Origin: an uncultured Eubacteriales bacterium
GTDB taxonomy: Bacteria > Bacillota_A > Clostridia > Lachnospirales > Cellulosilyticaceae
Assembly: GCA_900556665.1 (NCBI GenBank)
Contig: USPX01000032.1
Span: 1-14,570 of the forward strand
DNA length: 14,570 bases
Direction: 5' to 3'
Position numbers and translations under genes: made by a program. The notes beneath the pieces were generated by a model. The model did no database searches. It had not been told where the DNA came from and worked only from the letters and a program-made list of their open reading frames with translations. Shown here in pieces: positions 1 to 7,149 of the stretch; positions within the stretch are counted from its first letter, which is position 1, and each line of letters begins with the position of its first letter.

Positions 1-276
1 ACCTACAAAGTTTACTTCCACTTTAAGTCGTCCATTTGTAATAGAAGCATATTCTCTCTTATCAATCGTGCCATCTCCTACCCAATGGTCTTTTTCATAA
101 ATCTCTATTTTACACTGCTTTGCTGGTACTTCTTCTGTTAAAGCCCATGCATTTCCTGTAAACTCAGGGAGCATTGTGGCACGCACACGAAAAGAATCCT
201 CTCCCCATGCTTCAATTCGCACTGTTTCCCCTTTAGTTTTAATAACTAACGCACCATGATCATTTATAAATTGCAT
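1..276 (-). CDS. Glycoside hydrolase family 31 protein, N-terminal part (runs off the window)
   Basis: This is the first 92 codons of a gene read leftward off the window edge; it is too short for most ORF callers. It begins MQFINDHGALVI and continues through RIEAWGEDSFRVR, ALTEE and ASITNGRLKVEV. That order of motifs is typical of the N-terminal beta-sandwich of GH31 alpha-glucosidases and alpha-xylosidases. The catalytic barrel lies outside the window, so substrate specificity cannot be judged. The ATG at 276 is preceded by a strong GAGGGGG ribosome binding site about 7 bases upstream. No signal peptide is visible, so the enzyme is probably cytoplasmic and would act on imported oligosaccharides. 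It diverges from the AraC-type regulator that starts near 404, which is the obvious candidate for its control. Confidence 0.8.
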   Translation of the reverse strand, partial: MQFINDHGALVIKTKGETVRIEAWGEDSFRVRATMLPEFTGNAWALTEEVPAKQCKIEIYEKDHWVGDGTIDKREYASITNGRLKVEVNFVG

Positions 277-321
277 TGTTTATCCCCCTCATAAAGCATT
301 AACTAATGATTTAATAACATT

Positions 322-348
322 GTAGTGATTATAAATCTAAATCACTAC
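322..348. promoter_or_regulatory. Inverted repeat between divergent GH31 and AraC genes, probable operator
   Basis: The arms GTAGTGATT (322-330) and AATCACTAC (340-348) are perfectly complementary around a 9-base AT-rich spacer. A TATAAT sequence on the minus strand (333 down to 328), in position to be the -10 of the GH31 gene, lies partly inside the repeat. I found no convincing -35 for either direction. The placement between a regulator and its divergent neighbour suggests an operator, although AraC proteins more often bind direct repeats. A hairpin in the AraC leader RNA is the alternative. Confidence 0.5.
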
Positions 349-403
349 CTCATATATGCCGAAAACTAACACAATAATGACTATTTATAGGGAGATGTTG
401 TAT

Positions 404-1285
404 ATGGGTAAAAATAGCGAATTACTTAAGGAAAAAATACCTCATGGCAATGCTTTATTTCCACTTATGGTACATGAAGTGAGTTCAAATACTAAAATAA
501 TCGAAAGACTGGCCTGCCACTGGCATAGAGAATATGAAATTTTGGTAATTACCAAAGGCTGTGCCCAGTTTCAAATTGAAAATCAAATGATTCCCGTTAA
601 AGAAAATGATATTATCTTTATTAAATCCGATGATTTACATGCTATGACTGCCCAGTGTGGTATGCCCTTAGATTTTTATGCCATTGTATTTCATCCTGAT
701 TTACTAAATAGCCATCTAAATGATGCCATTTGGCAAAAATATATTGAACCCGTTAATAATAGTAGTTTGTCCTTTCCAAGTTATATTTCTCCTCATGAGA
801 ATTGGAGCATGCAGCTTCTACAAAACTTAAATAAAATCAAAGTCTTATTTAAGCATAAAGAAATGGGCTATGAACTTCTTATTAAAGCTACGATTTATGA
901 AATATGGTATTTGTTATATGCACATGCTACGAAAAATGTCTTAGCAAATGAAAGGGCGCAAGAACATAAAATCAATCGCATTAAATCCATGATTATATGG
1001 CTTCAAGAGCACTATACCGAATCTATTTCCATAGAACAAATGGCTTCTACTTTTCATATTAGCCAAGGCCAGCTTTGTAGATTTTTTAAAGCCATGACGC
1101 AAATGTCTGTCATTGAATATCTCAATTACTACCGTATCGGCAAAAGCATTCAGCTCTTAGATACTACCGATAAACAAATCAGTGAAATTGCCCTTGATGT
1201 AGGCTTTAATAATATTAGTTATTACAATAAGATTTTTAAACACTATATTCATATGACACCTATGGCCTATCGCAAATCTAAATAA
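404..1285 (+). CDS. AraC family transcriptional regulator with cupin sensor domain
   Basis: This predicted protein has 293 residues. Residues about 35-85 form an AraC-type cupin-like ligand-binding region (CHWHREYEILVITKG, then VKENDIIFIKSDDLHAM). Residues about 190-291 form the paired helix-turn-helix DNA-binding domain (SIEQMASTFHISQGQLCRFFK, then the second helix pair ending DVGFNNISYYNKIFKHY and the family signature MTPMAYR). Length and order are standard for sugar-responsive AraC activators. An upstream in-frame ATG exists at 356. I prefer 404 because an AGGGAG ribosome binding site at 389-394 is correctly spaced for it and nothing comparable precedes 356. The divergent GH31 gene is the likely target, making this a local carbohydrate switch; the inducer is unknown. 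Confidence 0.85.
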   Translation: MGKNSELLKEKIPHGNALFPLMVHEVSSNTKIIERLACHWHREYEILVITKGCAQFQIENQMIPVKENDIIFIKSDDLHAMTAQCGMPLDFYAIVFHPDLLNSHLNDAIWQKYIEPVNNSSLSFPSYISPHENWSMQLLQNLNKIKVLFKHKEMGYELLIKATIYEIWYLLYAHATKNVLANERAQEHKINRIKSMIIWLQEHYTESISIEQMASTFHISQGQLCRFFKAMTQMSVIEYLNYYRIGKSIQLLDTTDKQISEIALDVGFNNISYYNKIFKHYIHMTPMAYRKSK

Positions 1286-1404
1286 ATTGTGTTTTCTTTA
1301 GCTCCTAATATATTTACAACCTGTGGTAGAAATATTAGCCCTAAAATCATAACCATCATAATCGGATAAGCCAAATTAACAGCTGCATATGCTTCAAATC
1401 TAAA
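1267..1404 (-). pseudogene. Remnant of a MATE family transporter with an internal deletion
   Basis: A 45-codon open stretch on the minus strand, with no usable start, overlaps the end of the AraC gene. Its translation contains YAAVNLAYPIMMVM, which resembles the first membrane helix region of clostridial MATE transporters. It then runs directly into ILGLIFLPQVVNILGAKEN, which resembles a part of MATE proteins normally some tens of residues further on (FLxPxLxxLGA). The simplest reading is a decayed transporter whose intervening sequence was deleted. The assignment rests on remembered family patterns in a very short peptide. A chance hydrophobic stretch cannot be excluded. Confidence 0.4.
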
Positions 1405-1410
1405 TTATAA

Positions 1411-1446
1411 AAGGAGACACCCCAAAAATTATCAGGGTATCTCCTT
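1411..1446 (-). terminator. Rho-independent terminator of the TetR/membrane-protein operon
   Basis: The arms 1411-1422 (AAGGAGACACCC) and 1435-1446 (GGGTATCTCCTT) pair over 12 positions, with one G-U wobble when read on the minus strand. A T-rich tract (TTTTATAATTT) follows the hairpin in the minus direction. It lies about 25 bases beyond the stop of the membrane-protein gene ending at 1472. Confidence 0.85.
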
Positions 1447-1471
1447 AATGTATGTACATATATAATAATTC

Positions 1472-2545
1472 TTAGTCTACTTGCATTGATTTCTGCATCT
1501 TAATTTGAACTACATTAATCACAAGCCATACAAGTCCAACTGCTAAAATACAATGTCCAAGTCCTGCCATTCCAGCAAGAGCGGCATCCTTGAATATTGA
1601 CTCTTGGTTTGAAGTAATTGTGTAAATTCCTCTAACTATAAATGTAACTACAGTCCAGCAAAGACCTACATTATAGACAATCATAGGAACCTTTATCTTA
1701 TTCATACCTTGCTTTACAAGCTGCAATATAGCATACAGTATTGCAAACAACATAAAGCCTAAACTCATCAAATGTACATGAACTACACTAAGTGTAGTAT
1801 CTCCATGCCATTTAAATGCCTTAGTAAATTCTCGAAAGAACACGCCACCTGCAAGAGCAAGAATTAGAAATGTAGCCGCTATTTTAAGCAAGTTACTTGC
1901 CTTAAAATCACGAATAAAATATCGATATCCTACAACTACTAATAGTACGTAGGCAATTGTCTTTGGAATCATAAGCATTCCTAGTACAGGTATAAACCTT
2001 GCACCTAATACAACTGGAAGGTAACATAGAAAACTTGTCGTAATTAAAATACTTGTATATTCAAGACCTTCTTTTTTTCTATGCTTCCAAGTCCAATAGA
2101 TTAACAATAATCCAATTAATGCAAATGGAATATTTCTTAGGATACTAAACATATAGTTTCCTCCTCTTCCCCATAGATTCTGTGGAAGAACAACCAAAAT
2201 AACTCTTACTACAACCAATAAATAAATTAATATACGCTTATTCTTATTCTCATCACCGCTTCGTTTGCAGTAATACCAAAAGAATAATAAGTAAAATAAA
2301 GTCATCGTTATACTTGTTATGCATTCTCCCCAAGAAAGGGCAGCACTATACTTTTCAAAGCCATTGACAGTCAAATGACCTACTACTCTTGGAACAAGAT
2401 GGAAACCATCTCCAATACCAAGAATAATCGCCATAAGCCCATACTGCTTTGCGTCCTTACTGTTTTCAAACAAGAGTCTAATTCCAAGTGCAATTACAAC
2501 TCCAAGATATGCTATATCAAATAGTGATTCCATTAGATGCATCAT
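1472..2545 (-). CDS. Polytopic membrane protein with C-terminal DUF2871 region
   Basis: This is a very hydrophobic protein of about 357 residues with roughly 11 predicted membrane helices and no signal peptide. The last ~130 residues, from the helix before SVVHVHLMSLGF through GLCWTVVTFIVRGIY to AGMAGLGHCILAVGL, fit the DUF2871 family as I know it. The N-terminal seven helices are an extra part I cannot assign. Histidines recur inside or next to helices (GDGFHLVPR, VHVHL, GLGH), which could mean metal or haem binding, but that is speculation. The annotated frame can start at a TTG (2551). I chose the ATG at 2545 because the GGAGG at about 2555-2559 is best spaced for it. The start overlaps the end of the upstream TetR gene by 29 bases, so translation is probably coupled. 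Its likely repressor is that TetR protein. Confidence 0.8.
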   Translation of the reverse strand: MMHLMESLFDIAYLGVVIALGIRLLFENSKDAKQYGLMAIILGIGDGFHLVPRVVGHLTVNGFEKYSAALSWGECITSITMTLFYLLFFWYYCKRSGDENKNKRILIYLLVVVRVILVVLPQNLWGRGGNYMFSILRNIPFALIGLLLIYWTWKHRKKEGLEYTSILITTSFLCYLPVVLGARFIPVLGMLMIPKTIAYVLLVVVGYRYFIRDFKASNLLKIAATFLILALAGGVFFREFTKAFKWHGDTTLSVVHVHLMSLGFMLFAILYAILQLVKQGMNKIKVPMIVYNVGLCWTVVTFIVRGIYTITSNQESIFKDAALAGMAGLGHCILAVGLVWLVINVVQIKMQKSMQVD

Positions 2546-3110
2546 GGCCAATTCCCTCCTTCATCCATTTAACATACTGATAATAGACTCTTAAAAATGT
2601 ATCCTTATCCCAGCTTTCTGCGAATAACCTTTGAATAAGCGAATGCATTATCGTACGAATAAAAACTACTTTTTCATGCTCACTCACTCGCTTCATTGTA
2701 TTCTCATATTCTGTATTCTTAAGCTGATATGCTCTCCATTGTTTTTCTAGGTCAGCATCAAAGAAAAGATACCTATTTCTATACAACTTATAATGCTTAC
2801 TATTAAAAATCTCCTCAGCAACTTTATTACCAAAATCATCAAGTGCCGCCAAAACATTTCCTTGCTTTGCCGCAACAAGTTCTAAAAAGATGCCATGCAT
2901 TTCTTTTGTCTCTTGATCAAGAACATAAAAATAACTTTCATTAAGCGATTCAAAATACTGATAAAAACTGCCTCTAGGAATATGTAATTCTTCTACAAGA
3001 TGCTTAATCGTAACATCCTTAATGAAATTATCCTCAAATTCCTTCAGTAACACATTATATATTCTTGTTCTCTTTTCTTCATTTAGTTTGAAATATGTTA
3101 ATTTCGGCAT
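2517..3110 (-). CDS. TetR/AcrR family transcriptional regulator
   Basis: This is a 197-residue repressor. The N-terminal HTH is clear: RTRIYNVLLKEFEDN, then DVTIKHLVEELHIPRGSFYQYF, with the YxYF recognition helix typical of TetR proteins. The remaining ~140 residues are an all-helical ligand-binding domain of unknown specificity. The frame is open to 3143, but the ATG at 3110 (MPKLTYF) is chosen because AGGAGG lies just upstream with correct spacing, and the longer form would include the leader next to the operators. It is the first gene of an operon with the DUF2871-type membrane protein. Two TGACAC-type palindromes sit at and below its promoter, so strong autorepression is expected. Confidence 0.9.
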   Translation of the reverse strand: MPKLTYFKLNEEKRTRIYNVLLKEFEDNFIKDVTIKHLVEELHIPRGSFYQYFESLNESYFYVLDQETKEMHGIFLELVAAKQGNVLAALDDFGNKVAEEIFNSKHYKLYRNRYLFFDADLEKQWRAYQLKNTEYENTMKRVSEHEKVVFIRTIMHSLIQRLFAESWDKDTFLRVYYQYVKWMKEGIGHDASNGITI

Positions 3111-3133
3111 CCCATATTCACCTCCTAAGATAC

Positions 3134-3170
3134 AAAATGACACAGTGTCATTTTTAGTGACACTGTGTCA
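3134..3170. promoter_or_regulatory. Twin TetR-type operators upstream of the TetR gene
   Basis: Two 13-bp palindromes, TGACACAGTGTCA at 3138-3150 and TGACACTGTGTCA at 3158-3170, differ only in the central base. Their centres are 20 bp apart, about two helical turns, so two dimers would sit on the same DNA face. The first extends to a perfect 21-bp palindrome (3134-3154). The second abuts the -10 box and covers the expected transcription start. This is the classic arrangement for TetR autorepression. Confidence 0.85.
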
Positions 3171-3198
3171 TTATAAAAAAACTGTCTAATTTTGTCAA
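3170..3198 (-). promoter_or_regulatory. Perfect consensus sigma-A promoter for the TetR operon
   Basis: On the minus strand TTGACA (3198-3193) and TATAAT (3175-3170) are separated by exactly 17 bases. Both hexamers match consensus at every position. The last base of the -10 is shared with the promoter-proximal TetR palindrome, so this should be a very strong promoter held off by its repressor. Confidence 0.9.
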
Positions 3199-3223
3199 GC
3201 GTTCTCGTATTGAGCAAAAAACT

Positions 3224-3281
3224 AAAAACGGGTAACTCTTTAACGCTTCCATAAGGAATTTCTAATCAAGTTACCCTTTTT
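3224..3281 (-). terminator. Terminator downstream of the GH3 gene
   Basis: GGGTAACT (3230-3237) pairs with AGTTACCC (3269-3276), flanked by A-runs and T-runs that extend the stem. An inner TTCC/GGAA hairpin (about 3247-3257) occupies the loop, making a branched structure. A T-run (CGTTTTTAG in the minus direction) follows. It lies directly after the GH3 stop and isolates that gene from the TetR operon. Confidence 0.75.
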
Positions 3282-3290
3282 ACTTAGTTA

Positions 3291-5831
3291 TTAGTTATTT
3301 AATCCTTTAATTTCTTTTAAGATACGAATTGCACATGTTTGTAATTCAGCTCTTGTGATATGGTATGGATGACTTTCATCTTCTAATGCTTTCATAATAT
3401 CCTCAAAGTCCATAGTTGTTCCTGGCATAATCAGGTCATTTCCAGCTTTTAAGCAACCAGCAGCAGAAGCTTCTCTATGTTTACTACCTTCATTAATCAT
3501 AATTTCTGTTGTCACAAGCCAGTCTGTCATAACTAAACCATCATATCCCCATTCATCACGAAGGACATATGTTTGTAAGTCTTTACTACTACATGCATGC
3601 TCTCCATTTACTAAGTTGTAAGATGTCATTAACGCACGTGGGTGTGATTTATTTACACAGATTTCAAATCCACGTAAGTAGATTTCACGAAGTGCACGTT
3701 CACTTAAAATACTATTTGATGAATAACGGTTTGTTTCTTGGTTATTACATGCATAGTGTTTAATAGTTGTTGCACAACCTTTATGTGCTTGTACCCCATT
3801 TGTAATTGCAGCAGCTACTAATCCACTTACAAGTGGGTCTTCTGAGTAATATTCGAAGTTACGTCCACAAAGTGGTGAACGATGAATGTTTAATGCAGGC
3901 GCTAACCATAAGTGTACACCGAACATTTCCATTTCATCCCCTACTAAATCCCCAATAGTTTCTGCAAGTTCCATATTGAATGATTGAGCAAGCTCTGTCC
4001 CAATTGGAATCGCTACGCAGTATTGATAGTACTCTGTAGCCTCAAGTTCTGCCTGTGTAGGTGGAACTGGTCTTAGTTGTTCATCCTCTTCTACATTTAA
4101 GAATTCGATAACATCAGCACCAAAGGCAATAGTTGTTCCTTTTACGATGCCATCCACGATTTTATACGCTGAGCTTAAACGGATACCAGCTGGTCCATCT
4201 GCTAATACTAATTTTTCTAAGTTATGAGATTTATCTAAGCGGTGAGTCGTTTCCCCAGCAGCACCTGCTACGCTAAATGCAGCCGCCCCAATAGCACTAT
4301 CATCACTGTTTTCGTCTTTATAAACCCCAATACAAGTATAAGCAAGTTCTTCATTAGAAAGAGACCCTACGAATTCTTCAATAGATTTGTTACCAGATTT
4401 TACTTCATCCCAAGTAATTTTTTCATTGCCATTTACTTCTGACATGACTTCAGAGTAAACTGCCTCTGTAGTTACAATACTTGCAGTATCAAATACGATT
4501 ACTTTAGCATTTTCTCTTTCTTTAGCTTCACCTTCATATGTGTATGGATTCATCACTGGTTTTACTTCTTCTACTTTGTCCCCATCACAAATATTTTTAA
4601 GTTTTCTAGTTACAGCTGTTTCATTAATTTCTACAATACCTGCAATATGTGTATTTCTTGAGCTGTTACCACAACGCATGATATATTGGCCTTTTTCTAA
4701 AATATAAGAAGCAACCTCTTCATCATAAGCTGCCATATCTGTTACATTAAATGTTATAGCTACCCCGCAACTTTCTCCTGGTTGTAACTCTTTTGTTTTT
4801 GCAAAGCCTGCTAAATCTTGATATGCATGATCTAATTTTGTTCCTGTTGCAGAATAGTATACTTGTACAACTTCTTTACCTGCTACTTTACCAATATTTT
4901 TAACGTTTGCTTTAACAGTTACTTCTTGTCCTTCTATTGTGACATCTACTGGTGTCACATCAAATTCTGTATAACTTAATCCATAACCAAATGGATAAAC
5001 AACTTCTTTACCTACTGTATCAAAGTAACGGTATCCTACATAAATACCTTCTTTGTAGTATGTATCATCTTTATGACCAAATCCCTCTGTAGATGGATAA
5101 TCTGCGATATCTGTCCATGTCATTGTAAGCTTTCCTGATGGATTCGCTTTACCTGTGATAATATCTGCAAATACATCTCCTGTAGGTGTTCCTAATTGTC
5201 CAAGGAGTAAGATATTTTTAACTTCTTTTACAGGTGATAAATCTACCATTCCCCCTACATTTAATACAAGCATGAATTTTTCATATTTCGCATTTAATGC
5301 TAGGATATCACGTTTTTCTACTTCTGTAAGCTGAAGGTCTCCAGCACTTACTTCCCTGTCTGCACCTTCTCCACAGTTTCTTGCAAGCACATAAATTGCT
5401 ACATCGCCTTCTCCTTCTAAAGGAATATCATATTTTGGCTCTAACATAGCTTTTCCTAATACAGCAAGTCCTAATACTGGAACTCCTTGTGCTTTAGCTT
5501 GTTCTTGTAATTTACTGTAGTGTTCTGCTTTTGCTTTATATAAAATTTCATCATAAGCATCTAACCATGCAGTTGTAGTGATTTCAAACCCTGCATTTCT
5601 AAGGCCTTCTTCGATATTTACAAAGTGACGTACATTAACATCTCCTGAACCTGTCCCACCTTTAATAGTGTTTCTAATACCGTTTCCATATACAGCAATT
5701 TTGCCAGCTTCCTTAAGAGGGAATGTATCATCTTTCTTTAAAAATAGTGTACATTCTGCTGCTAAGCTTCTTACTTTGGCGATATGTTCTATTTCAAAAT
5801 TTTGTACTGCGCTATCTTCAATTCTAATCAT
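3291..5831 (-). CDS. GH3 family beta-glucosidase with inverted domain order
   Basis: This 846-residue glycosidase would split beta-linked sugars, probably cellodextrins or related oligosaccharides. It has no signal peptide, so it is likely intracellular. The domain order is reversed compared with most GH3 enzymes. The alpha/beta sandwich domain comes first (about 20-290, with GGTGSGDVN at 58-66 and CGEGADR at 153-159), then a fibronectin III-like domain (about 290-400, GKEVVQVYYS). The catalytic barrel comes last (about 480-846, with DGPAGIRLS, KHYACNNQE and VMTDW). Asp770 in VMTDW is the expected nucleophile and Glu155 the likely acid/base. This order is known from rumen bacteria such as Ruminococcus albus and Butyrivibrio fibrisolvens. 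AAAGGAGAA precedes the ATG by 7 bases. A TATAAT lies at 5856-5851 without a good -35. A terminator separates it from the gene upstream. Confidence 0.93.
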   Translation of the reverse strand: MIRIEDSAVQNFEIEHIAKVRSLAAECTLFLKKDDTFPLKEAGKIAVYGNGIRNTIKGGTGSGDVNVRHFVNIEEGLRNAGFEITTTAWLDAYDEILYKAKAEHYSKLQEQAKAQGVPVLGLAVLGKAMLEPKYDIPLEGEGDVAIYVLARNCGEGADREVSAGDLQLTEVEKRDILALNAKYEKFMLVLNVGGMVDLSPVKEVKNILLLGQLGTPTGDVFADIITGKANPSGKLTMTWTDIADYPSTEGFGHKDDTYYKEGIYVGYRYFDTVGKEVVYPFGYGLSYTEFDVTPVDVTIEGQEVTVKANVKNIGKVAGKEVVQVYYSATGTKLDHAYQDLAGFAKTKELQPGESCGVAITFNVTDMAAYDEEVASYILEKGQYIMRCGNSSRNTHIAGIVEINETAVTRKLKNICDGDKVEEVKPVMNPYTYEGEAKERENAKVIVFDTASIVTTEAVYSEVMSEVNGNEKITWDEVKSGNKSIEEFVGSLSNEELAYTCIGVYKDENSDDSAIGAAAFSVAGAAGETTHRLDKSHNLEKLVLADGPAGIRLSSAYKIVDGIVKGTTIAFGADVIEFLNVEEDEQLRPVPPTQAELEATEYYQYCVAIPIGTELAQSFNMELAETIGDLVGDEMEMFGVHLWLAPALNIHRSPLCGRNFEYYSEDPLVSGLVAAAITNGVQAHKGCATTIKHYACNNQETNRYSSNSILSERALREIYLRGFEICVNKSHPRALMTSYNLVNGEHACSSKDLQTYVLRDEWGYDGLVMTDWLVTTEIMINEGSKHREASAAGCLKAGNDLIMPGTTMDFEDIMKALEDESHPYHITRAELQTCAIRILKEIKGLNN

Positions 5832-5902
5832 GCCAATTCTCCTTTATTATTGATAAATATATTATAATTTAAAAAATTGCACAACTAAACATGAATTTAT
5901 TA

Positions 5903-6298
5903 TTATTTTAAATTAAATTTTTCACAAAAAAAGATGTCTTGTTTTAAGACATCTTTTTTATCATTATTTTTTATATAAGGTAGGGGCAAAGAATACTTCA
6001 TTAAAAATGGCATTTCTTTTTCCATATGAATAAACAGTTTTAGGTTTTTTATGAAAATCTCAAGAAGTGCATCATCATCTTTTACCTCAGTATTTTTAGC
6101 AATATATACTGGTCTTATCTCATCATACCAACAAGTTCTCATTGGCATATCTTGAAAGTATCCATATTCACTTCTTACTCTATCAAAGGCTTCAATATAC
6201 TTGTTATAAATATCATCTTCTGGTAAGACAAGTCCATAGATTTCATTTAAAAAAGTTCTCTTATCTATATTTAACTTATTTTTACCTAAAATATCCAT
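5903..6298 (-). CDS. Small protein of unknown function, 3' end probably frameshifted
   Basis: I do not recognise this 131-residue soluble protein. It is rich in charged and aromatic residues (FDRVRSEYGYFQDMP, then TCWYDEIRPVYIAK and a helix-like ALLEIFIKNLKLFIHMEKE) and has no membrane segment or signal peptide. The ribosome binding site is weak. Its end is odd: a strong terminator hairpin (5927-5959) lies inside the reading frame, before the stop. One additional A in the A6 run at 5967-5972 would change the frame so that TAA, TGA and TAA stops come immediately before the hairpin, giving a protein of about 111 residues. I therefore suspect the last ~20 residues are not native. It sits between the peptide deformylase and GH3 genes on the same strand. 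Confidence 0.55.
   Translation of the reverse strand: MDILGKNKLNIDKRTFLNEIYGLVLPEDDIYNKYIEAFDRVRSEYGYFQDMPMRTCWYDEIRPVYIAKNTEVKDDDALLEIFIKNLKLFIHMEKEMPFLMKYSLPLPYIKNNDKKDVLKQDIFFCEKFNLK
5927..5959 (-). terminator. Strong hairpin terminator overlapping the end of the small unknown gene
   Basis: AAAAAAGATGTCTT (5927-5940) and AAGACATCTTTTTT (5946-5959) form a perfect 14-bp stem with a GTTTT loop. Both sides are flanked by A or T runs, so it could work in either direction. No plus-strand gene leads into it, so it most likely ends the transcript of the small gene upstream of the GH3 gene. Confidence 0.85.
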
Positions 6299-6352
6299 CT
6301 TACATATCCATTCTTATATTGTGTTCCTAGTTAAATATATATGTTTTTAGGC

Positions 6353-6805
6353 TTATTTGAGTTCTTCTATAGCATGATCTAAGAAAATTATCCCCTCTAA
6401 ATGATCAATTTCATGACAAAAACATTTTGCCATATCCCCTTCTCCTGTAAGGGTTACCTCTTCACCTAATTCATTTAAAGCTTCTACAACCACCTTTTGT
6501 GGTCTAATAGTTTTTGCAAAGCGATTTGGGAAACTTAAGCAGCCTTCTTCACACTCTTGCGATCCTTCTTCACTTATTATTTTAGGATTCACTAATTTAA
6601 GTAACTGACCACAGTAATCTATTACGACTAAACGTTTTAAAATACCTACTTGTGGCGCTGCTATAGCCGCACCATTTTTAGTGTGATGTAATGTTTCTAG
6701 CATATCCTCTAGCATTTGTCTGATTTTATCATCGACTACATTTACCGCTTTACACTTCTTTCTTAAGATTGGGTCTTCATCATAACGCAAATTTCTGATA
6801 GCCAT
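6353..6805 (-). CDS. def: Peptide deformylase
   Basis: This 150-residue metalloenzyme removes the formyl group from the N-terminal methionine of new proteins. All three active-site motifs are present. Motif 1 is GAAIAAPQ (45-52), where the second glycine of GxGxAAPQ is replaced by alanine. Motif 2 is EGCLS (87-91), providing the metal ligand Cys89. Motif 3 is HEIDH (131-135), providing ligands His131 and His135 and catalytic Glu132. The frame is open to 6856, but the ATG at 6805 is the real start. It begins MAIRNLRYDEDPILRK as expected for the family, has AAGGGAG about 8 bases upstream, and the 6856 ATG lies inside the -10 box of the gene's own promoter. It appears to be a single gene. Confidence 0.95.
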   Translation of the reverse strand: MAIRNLRYDEDPILRKKCKAVNVVDDKIRQMLEDMLETLHHTKNGAAIAAPQVGILKRLVVIDYCGQLLKLVNPKIISEEGSQECEEGCLSFPNRFAKTIRPQKVVVEALNELGEEVTLTGEGDMAKCFCHEIDHLEGIIFLDHAIEELK

Positions 6806-6854
6806 TATTATCTCCCTTCTAAAACCTATATGAGTTTTTTCTTGTTCATAGTTC

Positions 6855-6883
6855 ATTATATTCTCATAATTTATTCTTATAAA
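6855..6883 (-). promoter_or_regulatory. Promoter of the peptide deformylase gene
   Basis: On the minus strand TTTATA (6883-6878) and TATAAT (6860-6855) are 17 bases apart. The -10 is perfect and the -35 matches four of six consensus bases. Transcription would start near 6848, about 43 bases before the chosen ATG. Confidence 0.6.
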
Positions 6884-7149
6884 TACTTTCTATTAAAATA
6901 TTCCGAACAAAACCAATATACTTACGCAAATCTGCACATACTGAAAATATCTACAATATCCGAGTTATATCCATTACAAATAAACATATATGTCTATAAT
7001 ATATGTCTTTTCTTCGTGATTTTTTACGAAATATCTGTTTTTACAAACTATTTTAGTGCTTATATGCATTATCTATGATACACTTAATCTTTGTTAAAAA
7101 GAAAAGCGTTTCTTTAGGGATTAAATTTAGTTGAAAAGGAAGATTAAAA
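6884..7149. other. AT-rich intergenic region upstream of the DUF1846 gene
   Basis: This stretch separates divergent def and the DUF1846 gene and holds no convincing gene. A TATAAT is present on the plus strand at 6995-7000. The nearest -35-like hexamer (TTACAA, 6974-6979) is only 15 bases away, so promoter assignment is weak. A short AT-rich inverted repeat, AAAGAAA/TTTCTTT (7098-7104 and 7109-7115), lies just before the ribosome binding site. I see no riboswitch. Confidence 0.4.

Noticed and set aside
3134..3170. Short CRISPR-like repeat pair
   Set aside because: There are only two copies, both palindromic and placed at a promoter; they are best explained as repressor operators.
6806..6856. 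17-residue N-terminal extension of peptide deformylase
   Set aside because: The upstream ATG lies in the -10 box of the gene's promoter, and the downstream ATG has a proper ribosome binding site and the family's N-terminus.
6830..7078. 82-codon plus-strand frame between def and the DUF1846 gene
   Set aside because: Its composition is that of AT-rich intergenic DNA (Ile, Tyr, Phe rich), it overlaps the def promoter on the other strand, and it has no ribosome binding site.
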